NCBI RefSeq assembly: GCF_900102215.1
Contig: NZ_FNBG01000001.1
Location: forward strand, 124,001 to 188,000
Source of the DNA: Fontibacillus panacisegetis
GTDB lineage: Bacteria; Bacillota; Bacilli; Paenibacillales; Paenibacillaceae
Length of the DNA stretch: 64,000 nt
Reading direction: 5' to 3'
Shown here: positions 26,606 through 34,701 of the stretch, one piece after another
Position numbering within the stretch: the stretch's first letter is position 1
How the letters are laid out: each line of letters starts with the position of its first letter
The notes under the pieces: generated by a model
What the model was told of the DNA's origin: nothing
Seen by the model: only the letters and a program-made list of their open reading frames with translations
Databases searched by the model: none
Translations under genes and position numbers: made by a program

Positions 26606-27529
26606 TTATAAGTCGGGAACTTGTAGCGCAGTCATTGCCGTACGTTTCTGTTCATCATTCACATGCGTATACACCATCGTTGTTTCGATAGATGCATGAC
26701 CTAACAACTCTTTAACAACTCGTATATCTACGTTATGATTCAGCATCATCGTTGCAAATGAGTGTCTGAGTTTATGACAGGACAGCTTCATATCTGCCAT
26801 TTCCGGGTGATCCTCTTTAAAATCATCAAAGATTCCGGACACTATTTTTTGAATTTGACGAATCGAGAGTCTTCTCCCCTTTTGGGATACAAAAAATGCA
26901 TCTTCCTTCTTACTGTAGGGATGAATTCTCTCCTTCTCTACTTTTTCCAGGTACTTCATAACCATTTCTGGCAGCGGAATCTCATTCCATTTTCGCCCTT
27001 TTCCAAGCACTTCAAGAGTGCCCTTTGTCTTCTTAAAATGAGATAGATTCAATCGATGCACCTCACCTACACGCAACCCGCAATATCCCATCAATAAAAA
27101 GATAGCTAAATTTCTATCGCGATATCTTCCACCTACATAAGAAAGTGCTTCCTCAAGCTCCTTCTCCTCTAAATACACAGGGTTTCTATTTTTCTCTGTT
27201 TTTGACTTTTTGACATCCATCGCAGGATTTTTAGATGCAAGCTCAAAATCTATTAATGCAGCATAAAAAGACCGAATCGCTGAGAGCGTTCGATTTCTCG
27301 TTCTGTCGCCTGCAGTATCCTGTTTAGATACTAAATAACCAACAACATTCATTTTTCCAGCCTGCTGTACAGGTAGTTCATCCAAGTATTCCAAGTAGCT
27401 GTGAATTTCTCTCAAATATTCTTTTCTTGTCGTTTCCGTATATCCGGATTGCTTCATCCAAATCGTGAATGCTTGTAGCGGCTCAGCATAAATTTCTTGC
27501 AGTAAATAATTTCTAGCCATTGTCATCAC
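26606..27529 (-). CDS. Tyrosine recombinase (XerC/XerD-like integrase)
   Basis: This 307-residue recombinase has an N-terminal SAM-like core-binding domain (residues about 12-95) and a catalytic domain with all key residues: R153 (GLRVGEV), K177, H252 and R255 (CHKLRHS), H278 (LLGHAS) and Y287 (MVYTH). It is not next to phage or transposon genes. A perfect 12-6-12 inverted repeat at 27664-27693, about 135 bp upstream, looks like a recombinase site. The likely start is a GTG/ATG near 27529, with several in-frame ATGs within four codons. The housekeeping XerC/XerD genes are usually elsewhere, so this may be an accessory recombinase. Confidence 0.88.
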   Translation of the reverse strand: MMTMARNYLLQEIYAEPLQAFTIWMKQSGYTETTRKEYLREIHSYLEYLDELPVQQAGKMNVVGYLVSKQDTAGDRTRNRTLSAIRSFYAALIDFELASKNPAMDVKKSKTEKNRNPVYLEEKELEEALSYVGGRYRDRNLAIFLLMGYCGLRVGEVHRLNLSHFKKTKGTLEVLGKGRKWNEIPLPEMVMKYLEKVEKERIHPYSKKEDAFFVSQKGRRLSIRQIQKIVSGIFDDFKEDHPEMADMKLSCHKLRHSFATMMLNHNVDIRVVKELLGHASIETTMVYTHVNDEQKRTAMTALQVPDL

Positions 27530-27663
27530 TTCTGTTATTCATGTTGTGCCATCTCCAGTGTGTTTGATCATTGATGTTGATTTATACCAATATATGAATA
27601 ATATGTGCGACGATTTAGTAGAATTACGCCCCACCTTATAGATTATTAATCCCTTGCAATGAA

Positions 27664-27693
27664 AAGTGCGCAAAATACGTGTTTTGCGCACTT
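27664..27693. promoter_or_regulatory. Perfect inverted repeat resembling an Xer-type recombination site
   Basis: AAGTGCGCAAAA-TACGTG-TTTTGCGCACTT has two identical 12-bp arms and a 6-bp centre. Tyrosine recombinase core sites such as dif have 11-bp arms and a 6-bp centre, and one dif arm reads GGTGCGCATAA. Only four T residues follow on the minus strand, so it is a poor terminator. An operator is the main alternative. The rest of the 322 bp between the recombinase and the lipoprotein gene holds only the terminator at 27785. Confidence 0.5.
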
Positions 27694-27784
27694 AATTATA
27701 GCACATTATTTAAATGCTATAAAAAACATCCCTGAATATTTCCAACAACATTGACTAGTATATCTTCGATTAGTCACTAAACAA

Positions 27785-27816
27785 CAAAAATCAGGCCTTT
27801 TAAATCAGGCCTGATT
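27785..27816 (-). terminator. Intrinsic terminator after the PsbP-like lipoprotein
   Basis: On the minus strand ATCAGGCC and GGCCTGAT pair around a 10-nt loop and are followed by a T-rich tail (TTTTGTTG), about 35 nt past the gene end. Confidence 0.85.
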
Positions 27817-27851
27817 CGATAGATAAAAGAATGATGTTATAGGATTACAGC

Positions 27852-28496
27852 TTACTTAAAACTAACAGATTGAACAATTTTATCTGTTTCTGCCTTCATT
27901 TCATCATCTGCGTAGGTAAAAATCATATTATATGCGTAACCATCAATGATTGAACAATAGTAATCTTGAGTAATAACCATATCGCCATTTTCGATCGTAA
28001 CCTGCATCATATCCATATCTTTTCCGCCAACCTTAGCCGTCGTAATGTCTTTATAATTATATGGAAGCTGAGAATCGATCAAAAATTTCTTGGATGCTTC
28101 AAGATAGTCCTTACCTGTCTTCACACCTTGAAGAAGGCTAACCTTTTCAGCTACGATCACGACTGAAGGACCAAGCTGTCCAGAATCCAGCGGATATTGT
28201 GATGCCATTAACAGGTTCAATGTTTTAATTGAAGCAAGATCCAGTTGCTTTTTCTTGCTCTCGTCGTCACCAGCAATAATTTCACGGCTTTCCTCCATCA
28301 ATTGCTTCAGGGCTGCTTCATTTTGAAATGTCCATTCATTTGGAAAGGACAACGACACTCCAAAATAATCATTCGTGTAAGAGCCGTTTGTTGTCGTTCC
28401 TAAGCTAATCTCTTTTTTTGTACCCCCGCATGCAGTTACCAATGCCATAGTCAGCACTAGGATAACCGTCAAAAGCCCAATTTTTTTCTTAGACAT
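27852..28496 (-). CDS. PsbP-like lipoprotein
   Basis: This 214-residue lipoprotein begins MSKKKIGLLTVILVL and has the lipobox VTAC. The mature part starts with the PsbP-like signature NDYFGVSLSFPNEW and ends IVQSVSF, the usual layout of secreted PsbP-fold proteins in Bacillota. The start at 28496 has AGGAGGG at proper spacing. The longer frame upstream has none. No partner gene is evident and the function is unknown. Confidence 0.82.
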   Translation of the reverse strand: MSKKKIGLLTVILVLTMALVTACGGTKKEISLGTTTNGSYTNDYFGVSLSFPNEWTFQNEAALKQLMEESREIIAGDDESKKKQLDLASIKTLNLLMASQYPLDSGQLGPSVVIVAEKVSLLQGVKTGKDYLEASKKFLIDSQLPYNYKDITTAKVGGKDMDMMQVTIENGDMVITQDYYCSIIDGYAYNMIFTYADDEMKAETDKIVQSVSFK

Positions 28497-28590
28497 AGTA
28501 CCCTCCTGATAGAATATCTCTTTATTTTTCATACCAGAAAAGTTTATCATAAGATCCTTATGTTACCACCTATATAAATCTATAGGTTAA

Positions 28591-29313
28591 TCACAAGATG
28601 GAGTGTCGAGCGGCGATGGAAACTGCTTCTGTGCTGGACTGAACGCCCAATTTTTCAAAAATAATTTTTTTATGATGGTTCACTGTGCATTCCTTGATTT
28701 TGAGCTTGATCGCAATCGCTTTTACTGTGTATCCTTTTGAAATAAGCTGAAGTACTTTTAGCTGGCGTTCAGTAAGACTCTGGAAAAATAGCTCTGACTC
28801 TTGCTCATTGACGTACTCTTGATAACTAATTAACATTTGAGCAGGAAGAAGCTTCGTTATAGCAACTAGTTCTCTGTTCATTCCAGAGTTAATGGTTGAC
28901 ACATCCAGATAACCAATTGTTTTATTATCAATTTTCAATGGAACCGAGAAGCAGTGCCAGTCTTTAAAGGCAAGGCATTCATGCTCTTCAGGCGGTAAAT
29001 AAATAGGGGCTTCATGCTTCATGGCTTCAGAAATTGCATTAACTCCGCAGCTTTGCTCGGTAAAATACATTCCAGCTCGTATTGGCGAATGATTTACTAT
29101 GGACTCAATATTTTGACTGAAATCCAGATCCAGTAATATTCCTTCTACATTAGTAAGTAAGAATAAGTATGTATCCGACAGGTATTCCTTTATTTGCAAT
29201 ATGCTGTCTTGAAATGCACTAACTAACAAACAGTTGTTTGAAAGGACCTCTTCAAATTTTTGTCGGGGCACCTGTTCCCATTTTTTCGGTAAAAAAGTAA
29301 CTGCTTCTGTCAT
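28591..29313 (-). CDS. GAF-type sensor with LuxR helix-turn-helix
   Basis: This 240-residue regulator has a sensory N-terminal half similar to the GAF region of AcoR-type activators (GMYFTEQSCGVNAISEAM, HECLAFKDWHCFSVPLK, KTIGYLDVSTINSGMN). Its C-terminal LuxR helix-turn-helix reads LTERQLKVLQLISKGYTVKAIA. It has no receiver domain, so it is a one-component sensor. It lies downstream of modB across a terminator. It may control the molybdate genes or respond to a small metabolite. The conserved Cys and His of the N-terminal half could be ligands. Confidence 0.8.
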   Translation of the reverse strand: MTEAVTFLPKKWEQVPRQKFEEVLSNNCLLVSAFQDSILQIKEYLSDTYLFLLTNVEGILLDLDFSQNIESIVNHSPIRAGMYFTEQSCGVNAISEAMKHEAPIYLPPEEHECLAFKDWHCFSVPLKIDNKTIGYLDVSTINSGMNRELVAITKLLPAQMLISYQEYVNEQESELFFQSLTERQLKVLQLISKGYTVKAIAIKLKIKECTVNHHKKIIFEKLGVQSSTEAVSIAARHSIL

Positions 29314-29422
29314 GATGACGGTACCTCCTCGCTGTATATGTTGGATCTGGAAACAGTTGAAGCTTCATTTATTATCGGTAAATTCCGGCAATTTTTGAAG
29401 GTGAAGCAGATTTAATACTGAC

Positions 29423-29447
29423 AAAAAAAACGCCCATATCAGGCGTC
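29423..29447 (-). terminator. Intrinsic terminator after modB
   Basis: On the minus strand ACGCC and GGCGT pair and are followed by eight T residues, 15 nt past the modB stop codon. Confidence 0.8.
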
Positions 29448-29461
29448 TTTCAAACAATATA

Positions 29462-30175
29462 TTACTTGTGAGTAACTTCTTCCCCTTGCTTTCGGCCTAT
29501 TAACAGCAGCATAAGAAATGATATCAGAATCATCATGCCTGTCCATGCCCAGGCCATAGTCATATTGCCAGCATCGACTGCTACATATATTGCAGTAGGC
29601 AAGGTTTGAGTTTTGCCAGGTATATTTCCTGCAAGCATTAAGGTTGCACCAAATTCGCCAAGCGCACGAGCGAACCCCAAAATATAAGCAGTCATAAAGG
29701 AACGATAAATTAACGGAAACGTAATGTAACGAAACACTTGCCTTTCATTCGCACCGATTGAACGTCCTGCATCCTCAAGCTCTCGATCCACTGAGCTAAA
29801 GCCTACTTTCATCGTCTGGTATACAAGCGGAAAAGCCACTACGATGGAAGCGATCACTGCAGCCCACCACGTAAATACGATCGGTGCAGAGAATAACCAT
29901 TCAATAAATTGCCCTAATCGGCTTTTTCGTCCCAGCAGCATCAGGAGTAGAAAACCAACTACTGTTGGAGGAAGAACTAATGGAAGCATAAGCACCGTTT
30001 CAATTACTGTCTTTCCAACAAATTTTCGACGTGACATTCCCCATGCGGTTAACGTACCTAATATGATTACAATGATGCTCGACAGAAGCGCCACCTGCAA
30101 GGAAATTCGGATAGGTGACCAAAAATCAGAACCATATATTGTTGTCGCCATAGTCGTCATATTAGTCACCTTCAT
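29462..30175 (-). CDS. modB: Molybdate ABC transporter permease ModB
   Basis: ModB is the membrane channel of the molybdate importer. The protein has five to six membrane helices and the permease coupling loop ending in EFGATLMLAGNIPGKTQTLPTAIY, which is diagnostic for ModB. The preferred start may be the ATG at 30160, which follows GAAGGTGA. The ATG at 30175 has no ribosome site. It follows modA by 8 nt. No modC ATPase gene is found next to it or elsewhere in the window. Confidence 0.95.
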   Translation of the reverse strand: MKVTNMTTMATTIYGSDFWSPIRISLQVALLSSIIVIILGTLTAWGMSRRKFVGKTVIETVLMLPLVLPPTVVGFLLLMLLGRKSRLGQFIEWLFSAPIVFTWWAAVIASIVVAFPLVYQTMKVGFSSVDRELEDAGRSIGANERQVFRYITFPLIYRSFMTAYILGFARALGEFGATLMLAGNIPGKTQTLPTAIYVAVDAGNMTMAWAWTGMMILISFLMLLLIGRKQGEEVTHK

Positions 30176-30183
30176 CGAGGATA

Positions 30184-31008
30184 TTATTTAGCAGATGTAA
30201 ATCCGTATTTGATGAATACATCAATGGCATCCTGTGATTGCAAATAGGTATAGAAATCTTCTGCTTCTTCATGATATTGGGTTGCTTTTACTATACCGAT
30301 TGGGTATTCAATAGCAGGGTAACTAGAAGAATCAACGGTAAGAGCAATCTTTACTTTACTAGAAGTTAATGCATCTGTTTTATAGACAAAACCAGCATCA
30401 GCATTTCCGGTCTCAACATATTGTAACACTTGTCTGACATCCTTGCCCTGCACAGTTTTAGCTTCTACCGTGTCCCAAACATTCTCCGTCGTCAACGCCT
30501 CTTTGGCATAGTTTCCGGCAGGTACACTCTCAGGAATCCCAATCGCAAGTTTGCCTACTTCTGAGGATGATAAATCTTTTAGTGTCTGAACATTAACTTG
30601 TGAATCAGCGGGGACAACCACGACCAGTTCATTCTTCAATAAATTCAGCTGCTCGCCGGAATCGATGAGTTGTTTATCAACAAGTGCCTTCATATTTTTG
30701 GTCGCAGCTGAAAGGAATAAATCAGCAGGGGCTCCCTGCTCTATTTGCTGCTGAAGTGCTCCTGAGGCTCCAAAATTAAAATTGATCTTCACATTGGAAT
30801 GACTCTCTTCATATGCTTTTTGAATCTCCTGCAGGGCATCCGTCATGCTGGCAGCTGCAGATATCGTAAGCTCTACCTTTTTCACTTCTTTAATCTGATT
30901 ATTCTGGTTTGACGAAGTATTAGAAGTGTTCGCATTATTACATCCTACAACCAATACTACACAAAGCAACATTGATAACAAAACATAACTACTCTTAATT
31001 AATCTCAT
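30184..31008 (-). CDS. modA: Molybdate-binding lipoprotein ModA
   Basis: ModA captures molybdate or tungstate outside the membrane for ModB. The precursor has a lipobox VVGC and an Asn/Ser-rich linker, then the family motifs SAAASMTDALQEI, NFGASGALQQQIEQGAPADLFLSA, GIPESVPAGNYAKEAL and DAGFVYKTDA. The ATG at 31008 has GGAG nine nt upstream, and the codon before it in the longer frame is TTG. It supplies molybdenum for the cofactor made by MoaA/D/E and used by both nitrate reductases. Confidence 0.95.
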   Translation of the reverse strand: MRLIKSSYVLLSMLLCVVLVVGCNNANTSNTSSNQNNQIKEVKKVELTISAAASMTDALQEIQKAYEESHSNVKINFNFGASGALQQQIEQGAPADLFLSAATKNMKALVDKQLIDSGEQLNLLKNELVVVVPADSQVNVQTLKDLSSSEVGKLAIGIPESVPAGNYAKEALTTENVWDTVEAKTVQGKDVRQVLQYVETGNADAGFVYKTDALTSSKVKIALTVDSSSYPAIEYPIGIVKATQYHEEAEDFYTYLQSQDAIDVFIKYGFTSAK

Positions 31009-31189
31009 CCACAAACACTCCTATCTTATATTTAGTTATAATTAATTATATCTGATTATATTATGATGGTAATTTGTATGTAAATAGTTTTCAGAAAATC
31101 AAATCATCATTTGAAACAAATAGTACAGTTTAGTGAATTAATGTCGTCGTTAAACAACCTTACCTGATTCCAGTAAATTCAAAAATAAA

Positions 31190-31226
31190 CCCCCTTATTC
31201 TGACAGATATCTGTCAAATAAGAGGG
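31190..31226 (-). terminator. Long hairpin terminator after the 222-residue unknown gene
   Basis: CCCTCTTATT-TGACAGAT/ATCTGTCA-GAATAAGGGG folds into a nearly complete stem, followed on the minus strand by TTTATTTTTG. It lies about 65 nt past the stop at 31291. Confidence 0.7.
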
Positions 31227-31290
31227 TAGTAAAAATACAGGTGGAATTCTGACTCCTGCAATTCTTTCAGCTTTTGCCGGAGCGAAGTGT

Positions 31291-31956
31291 CTAGCTAAAC
31301 ATTTTCGGAAACTGCTGCACAATTCCTTTCGTAAGCATATCTGCCATCTCCAATGCCTGTTTCTCAATTAAATCATATGTTTCTATACTTGATTTATATT
31401 GCCCTGTCAATTGATATACAGCTTCATCCTTCGTTAACTTTAAATGCTCGTGTAGCATTTTAGTCCATTCTTCCTTGGACCAGTATGGATTAATTGAACT
31501 CAGAAATTCTGCTATCTCATCAGCGTTCGCATACCATCTTTTCTCGGCATTCGCAGCCGCTTGTTGATCCCCAGCCTTCGCTGCTTTCACGAATTCTGCC
31601 GCAATAGCCAGATGATCGGTAAATAATTGATTAAACCTCGCCGCTACACAATCGCCGTAATATTTTTTGATTACAGCAGCCATATCAGGCGCATTACGAA
31701 GTAAACGCTCCGTTACAAATTTCTCATCCGCTAAATTTCCAGCAACACTAATGATAAACATTCTAGTCCAAGCTACATGCTGCTCCCACAAGCTTCGCCA
31801 TATTTGATTCAACTGAGCTTCTGCTTTACTTATACAAAGAATGCTTTGTAATGGTACTGACCTGTATGGATAAATGGCTGGATAATATACGGTTACACCA
31901 TAAATACTTGCTGTTTGTGTCCAAGGCTGCTGTCCGCTGATCGGATAATGATTCAC
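31291..31956 (-). CDS. Protein of unknown function
   Basis: I recognise this only as a Bacillota protein of unknown function. It is soluble and helical, with motifs LWEQHVAWTRMFIISVAGNL, RLLRNAPDMA and INPYWSKEEWTKML, and no signal peptide. I prefer the GTG at 31956, because GGGAGG stands eight nt before it. The ATG at 31974 contains that ribosome site just inside the frame and has none upstream. The N-terminal part before residue 45 is unlike the helical rest. It lies downstream of yebC but is separated from it by a terminator. Confidence 0.72.
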   Translation of the reverse strand: MNHYPISGQQPWTQTASIYGVTVYYPAIYPYRSVPLQSILCISKAEAQLNQIWRSLWEQHVAWTRMFIISVAGNLADEKFVTERLLRNAPDMAAVIKKYYGDCVAARFNQLFTDHLAIAAEFVKAAKAGDQQAAANAEKRWYANADEIAEFLSSINPYWSKEEWTKMLHEHLKLTKDEAVYQLTGQYKSSIETYDLIEKQALEMADMLTKGIVQQFPKMFS

Positions 31957-32023
31957 TCTTTTTACCTCCCGCATAGTTATATACCCATAAAATATGTGGG
32001 TAAGGGCTAAAAAGTCTGGGCAT

Positions 32024-32055
32024 AAAAAAAGAAAAACCGCTTTTTGCGGTTTTTC
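32024..32055 (-). terminator. Bidirectional terminator after the YebC-like gene
   Basis: GAAAAACCGC and GCGGTTTTTC form a 10-bp stem around TTTTT, with T tracts available on both strands. It lies 40 nt past the yebC-like stop. Confidence 0.85.
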
Positions 32056-32094
32056 CTAAATAAAAATAAGGTATTGATTAAAATCCAACTGTTT

Positions 32095-32817
32095 CTATTC
32101 GTCTTCAAACTCCACATTATGATACACTTGCTGAACATCCTCAAGATCTTCAAGAGCATCGATAAGCTTCTCAAACTGCGCTTGAGAATCCTCAGGGATC
32201 GTAACATAGTTTTGAGGAAGCATTGTAAGCTCGGCTACAGTAAATTCAGAAATTCCTGCTGCTCTGAAAGCTTCCTGAACTTCATGGAATTGATCCGGTT
32301 CAGCGTATACGATCACAGACCCGTCTTCTTCCACAATGTCTCTTACATCCACATCAGCTTCAAGCATCATTTCAAGCACTTCATCAGCTGTTTTACCTTC
32401 AATGCCAATTACTGCAGTTGAATCAAACATATAAGATACCGAGCCACTCACACCCATATTCCCGCCATTTTTATTAAATGCGGAACGTACAGCCGGTGCA
32501 GTACGGTTTACGTTATTTGTTAAAGCATCTACAATGACCATGGAACCATTCGGTCCAAAACCTTCATAGCGAAGATCTTCATATGTTTCCTCGGCACTGC
32601 CTTTTGCTTTATCCAGCGCACGGTCAATGATCGCCTTAGGAACATTGTAAGTTTTTGCACGTTCAAGTACGACTTTAAGAGCGCGGTTCGATTCTGGATC
32701 CGGTTCACCCTTTTTCGCTGCTACATAAATCTCTACGCCAAACTTGGCATAAACGCGGCTTGTATTTGCGTCTTTTGAAGCTTTTTTTTCCTTGATATTA
32801 TTCCATTTACGACCCAT
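32095..32817 (-). CDS. YebC/PmpR family protein (YeeI type)
   Basis: YebC family proteins act as transcription regulators or, as recent work shows for some, as factors that help ribosomes through difficult sequences. The 240-residue protein starts [18 protein letters not shown], as in the B. subtilis YeeI type. It has [34 protein letters not shown] and [11 protein letters not shown] chose the ATG at 32817 from family alignment. The frame extends 18 codons upstream without support. It stands alone between a terminator and a repeat array. Confidence 0.92.
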   Translation of the reverse strand: MGRKWNNIKEKKASKDANTSRVYAKFGVEIYVAAKKGEPDPESNRALKVVLERAKTYNVPKAIIDRALDKAKGSAEETYEDLRYEGFGPNGSMVIVDALTNNVNRTAPAVRSAFNKNGGNMGVSGSVSYMFDSTAVIGIEGKTADEVLEMMLEADVDVRDIVEEDGSVIVYAEPDQFHEVQEAFRAAGISEFTVAELTMLPQNYVTIPEDSQAQFEKLIDALEDLEDVQQVYHNVEFEDE

Positions 32818-32960
32818 GTTGTTCCCGCTTTCTTTATAAACTTGTACAAGAGAAACAATTTCAGAACCCATACGTATAATACAACGCTATTTATTAAGCG
32901 GAAAAAGGAGAAACTCCTGCCACCGTATCACATTTACAACCAGATCAGTGACTAGACACA

Positions 32961-33147
32961 AAATTCCTGCAATAGTGCATCTTTTTTGTCTTCACTCGAC
33001 CAGTCGAATCAAAAGCATGCAAAAGTACATCTTTTTTCAGCTCAATCATCTGGTTTGTCCATAATAGCGCGAAATTCCTGCACTTTTGCAGGCTTTTCTT
33101 CTATTTCAGCAGCATCAGTCGAAAATTCCTGCACATTTGCAGGTTTT
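32961..33147 (+). repeat. Tandem CCTGCA-N4-TGCAGG palindromic units
   Basis: Four units recur about every 50-60 bp. Two are perfect (CCTGCACTTTTGCAGG at 33077-33092, CCTGCACATTTGCAGG at 33128-33143) and two degenerate (around 32969 and 33017). Each is followed on the plus strand by TTTT or CTTTT, so each looks like a small terminator. Unlike the copies at 19.0 and 63.7 kb, no AGAGGCTG element ends are visible here. Confidence 0.75.
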
Positions 33148-33194
33148 AGTGGTTACTGAATACTATAGAGTACTATATACATGATTTAAGAAAT

Positions 33195-33395
33195 CTACCC
33201 CAGTGTATATATTATAACCGATTCTTTAGCAATTTGAACATAGCTCGTCACACCGGGTACTCTTAATTCCTTATGCTCTACATTTTCATATATTAATACA
33301 TGGTTAAACTCTCTGTCTATCAAATGCTCGGCATACTGATTCTCTTGAGCGATCTACAAATTCTCATCAAACACATCAAAATATTCTGTCTCCAT
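33195..33395 (-). pseudogene. NUDIX hydrolase remnant with internal deletion
   Basis: The frame from the ATG at 33395, which has an AGGAGAG ribosome site, reads METEYFDVFDENL, then a TAG stop at codon 14. It continues in the same frame with AEHLIDREFNHVLIYENV to a TAG at 33195. The beginning matches NUDIX hydrolase N-termini and the later part resembles their C-terminal IDREFNHV segment. The NUDIX box itself is missing, so the centre of the gene has been lost. It occupies much of the 650-bp gap between yebC and the YdjC gene. Confidence 0.65.
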
Positions 33396-33473
33396 CGTTT
33401 GGCTCTCCTGGCTCGTCATCCTGTATATATGATTTAATAAATATCTTATCATAGTTGATTCAGTTCGCTTCGA

Positions 33474-34457
33474 TTACCTTCTTTTTGAATGTCCTACACG
33501 TGAATTTCTTTTTCTGCGTACATTCTTATTTTTTTTGATTGTTTTCCGTTTCTTATTTCTATATCTGGTTTTCTTATGGCTCACTCTGGTGTAGATAATA
33601 TTTTGACCTATTTCATCCTTAGTGCTTAAATCTTTGTATTGAACAGAGTCTTCAACAAGAGGTATATCTATAATCTTTATTGGATCTTCCATCACTTTTT
33701 CCTGATGATCTACTCGAACTTTTGCAAGTTGTCCATAATGAATTAATTGAATTCCATGTTCTCGTAGAGCATCTTTAATATGGTCATTAGTAAGTACGAG
33801 AAATTCATTGCTTCGCCAATCTTGTTCAGGTTTAAGTGATTTGACTGGCTCCTCAGGATATCCTGGATGTGTCATGATTTCTGTCGTTCCTGATTGTACC
33901 TCTTCCAAATGAGATAACATTCGCGTAATTCCATCTTGCTTGCCGTACGTATCCAAAATAAGATGTTCTGTACTTGATGATTGATTAATTATTCTCTTCA
34001 GTTTTAAGTTCAAGCGGAGAGGAATATTCAATCGTTGTGCAAAACGCTTCATCACAATGTATACCATCGGCATTTCCATATGAATATGATGATGAGTATC
34101 AATATGAGTAGGTTGTATGCCTGCTGACACCATTTTGTTATACTGGTTGCTTAATTCACATTCAATTTCCTTATTGACCCATTGTTTTCGATTTCCCGAG
34201 AACAGACCGTCTGTATAAACGAGTGATGGAATTTGTTCAGCTGATGAAATTGACATTCCTTCGGTTAAATTAAAATGGAGTCCTACACCTAATGTTGGTA
34301 ATTGCCGAGCTAATTGAATGGCTTGCTCGAACGCTGCCATATTTACTAAAAGCGAAGTACTTGATAATGTACCTGCAGCATGTGCTTCAACAATTCCACG
34401 ATTAACCGCCTCATTCAAACCAAAGTCATCACCATTTATTATGAGATATTTGGACAT
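33474..34457 (-). CDS. YdjC/ChbG-like carbohydrate deacetylase with basic tail
   Basis: This protein belongs to the YdjC family of metal-dependent deacetylases acting on oligosaccharides such as chitooligosaccharides. It starts MSKYLIINGDDFGLNEAVN, which holds the catalytic/metal-binding DD. It has GVGLHFNLTEG, THIDTHHHIHM and EIMTHPGYPE with the metal-binding histidines. The start at 34457 follows GGAGGTGATT. The last 40 residues are an unusual Lys/Arg-rich tail (KKTRYRNKKRKTIKKNKN) not expected in the family. It could bind nucleic acid or the cell wall, or come from a frame change. Confidence 0.88.
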   Translation of the reverse strand: MSKYLIINGDDFGLNEAVNRGIVEAHAAGTLSSTSLLVNMAAFEQAIQLARQLPTLGVGLHFNLTEGMSISSAEQIPSLVYTDGLFSGNRKQWVNKEIECELSNQYNKMVSAGIQPTHIDTHHHIHMEMPMVYIVMKRFAQRLNIPLRLNLKLKRIINQSSSTEHLILDTYGKQDGITRMLSHLEEVQSGTTEIMTHPGYPEEPVKSLKPEQDWRSNEFLVLTNDHIKDALREHGIQLIHYGQLAKVRVDHQEKVMEDPIKIIDIPLVEDSVQYKDLSTKDEIGQNIIYTRVSHKKTRYRNKKRKTIKKNKNVRRKRNSRVGHSKRR

Positions 34458-34537
34458 AGGAATCACCTCCATCACTAGATTACATATTGTATGTCGTTCC
34501 TTTCATTACAGTTCTTTTTAGAAATCAGCATTGATAT

Positions 34538-34606
34538 CAAAAAAGCACTTTTTAGAGCGCCAATAGCAAACGGGTAGGTTCACTAATGTCATTTCTAAAA
34601 AGTGCT
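34538..34606 (-). terminator. Long-loop terminator after the small DMT gene
   Basis: On the minus strand AGCACTTTTTAGA pairs with TCTAAAAAGTGCT across a 37-nt loop and is followed by six T residues. Between it and the DMT stop, a 24-codon open stretch (VQATVKDHELKVLKLTRG) resembles the end of a lost gene, but I cannot assign it. Confidence 0.65.
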
Positions 34607-34701
34607 ATTCGTAAAAAGATAAATTATCCTCTAGTTAATTTCAAAACCTTCAGCTCATGATCTTTAACCGTAGCTTGCACGCCTAAGAAACATCGATCTT
34701 A

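Noticed and set aside
32044-32421. 125-codon plus-strand frame opposite the YebC-like gene
   Set aside because: It begins inside the bidirectional terminator and is antisense to a conserved gene.
32961-33147. CRISPR-like spacing of short palindromic repeats
   Set aside because: The units are degenerate, end in T runs, have spacers of unequal length with no constant repeat boundary, and no cas genes are nearby. Similar units are embedded in MITE-like elements.
34620-34701. Open stretch VQATVKDHELKVLKLTRG just after the DMT gene
   Set aside because: It looks protein-like and could be the end of a lost gene, but it is too short to assign and has no start.
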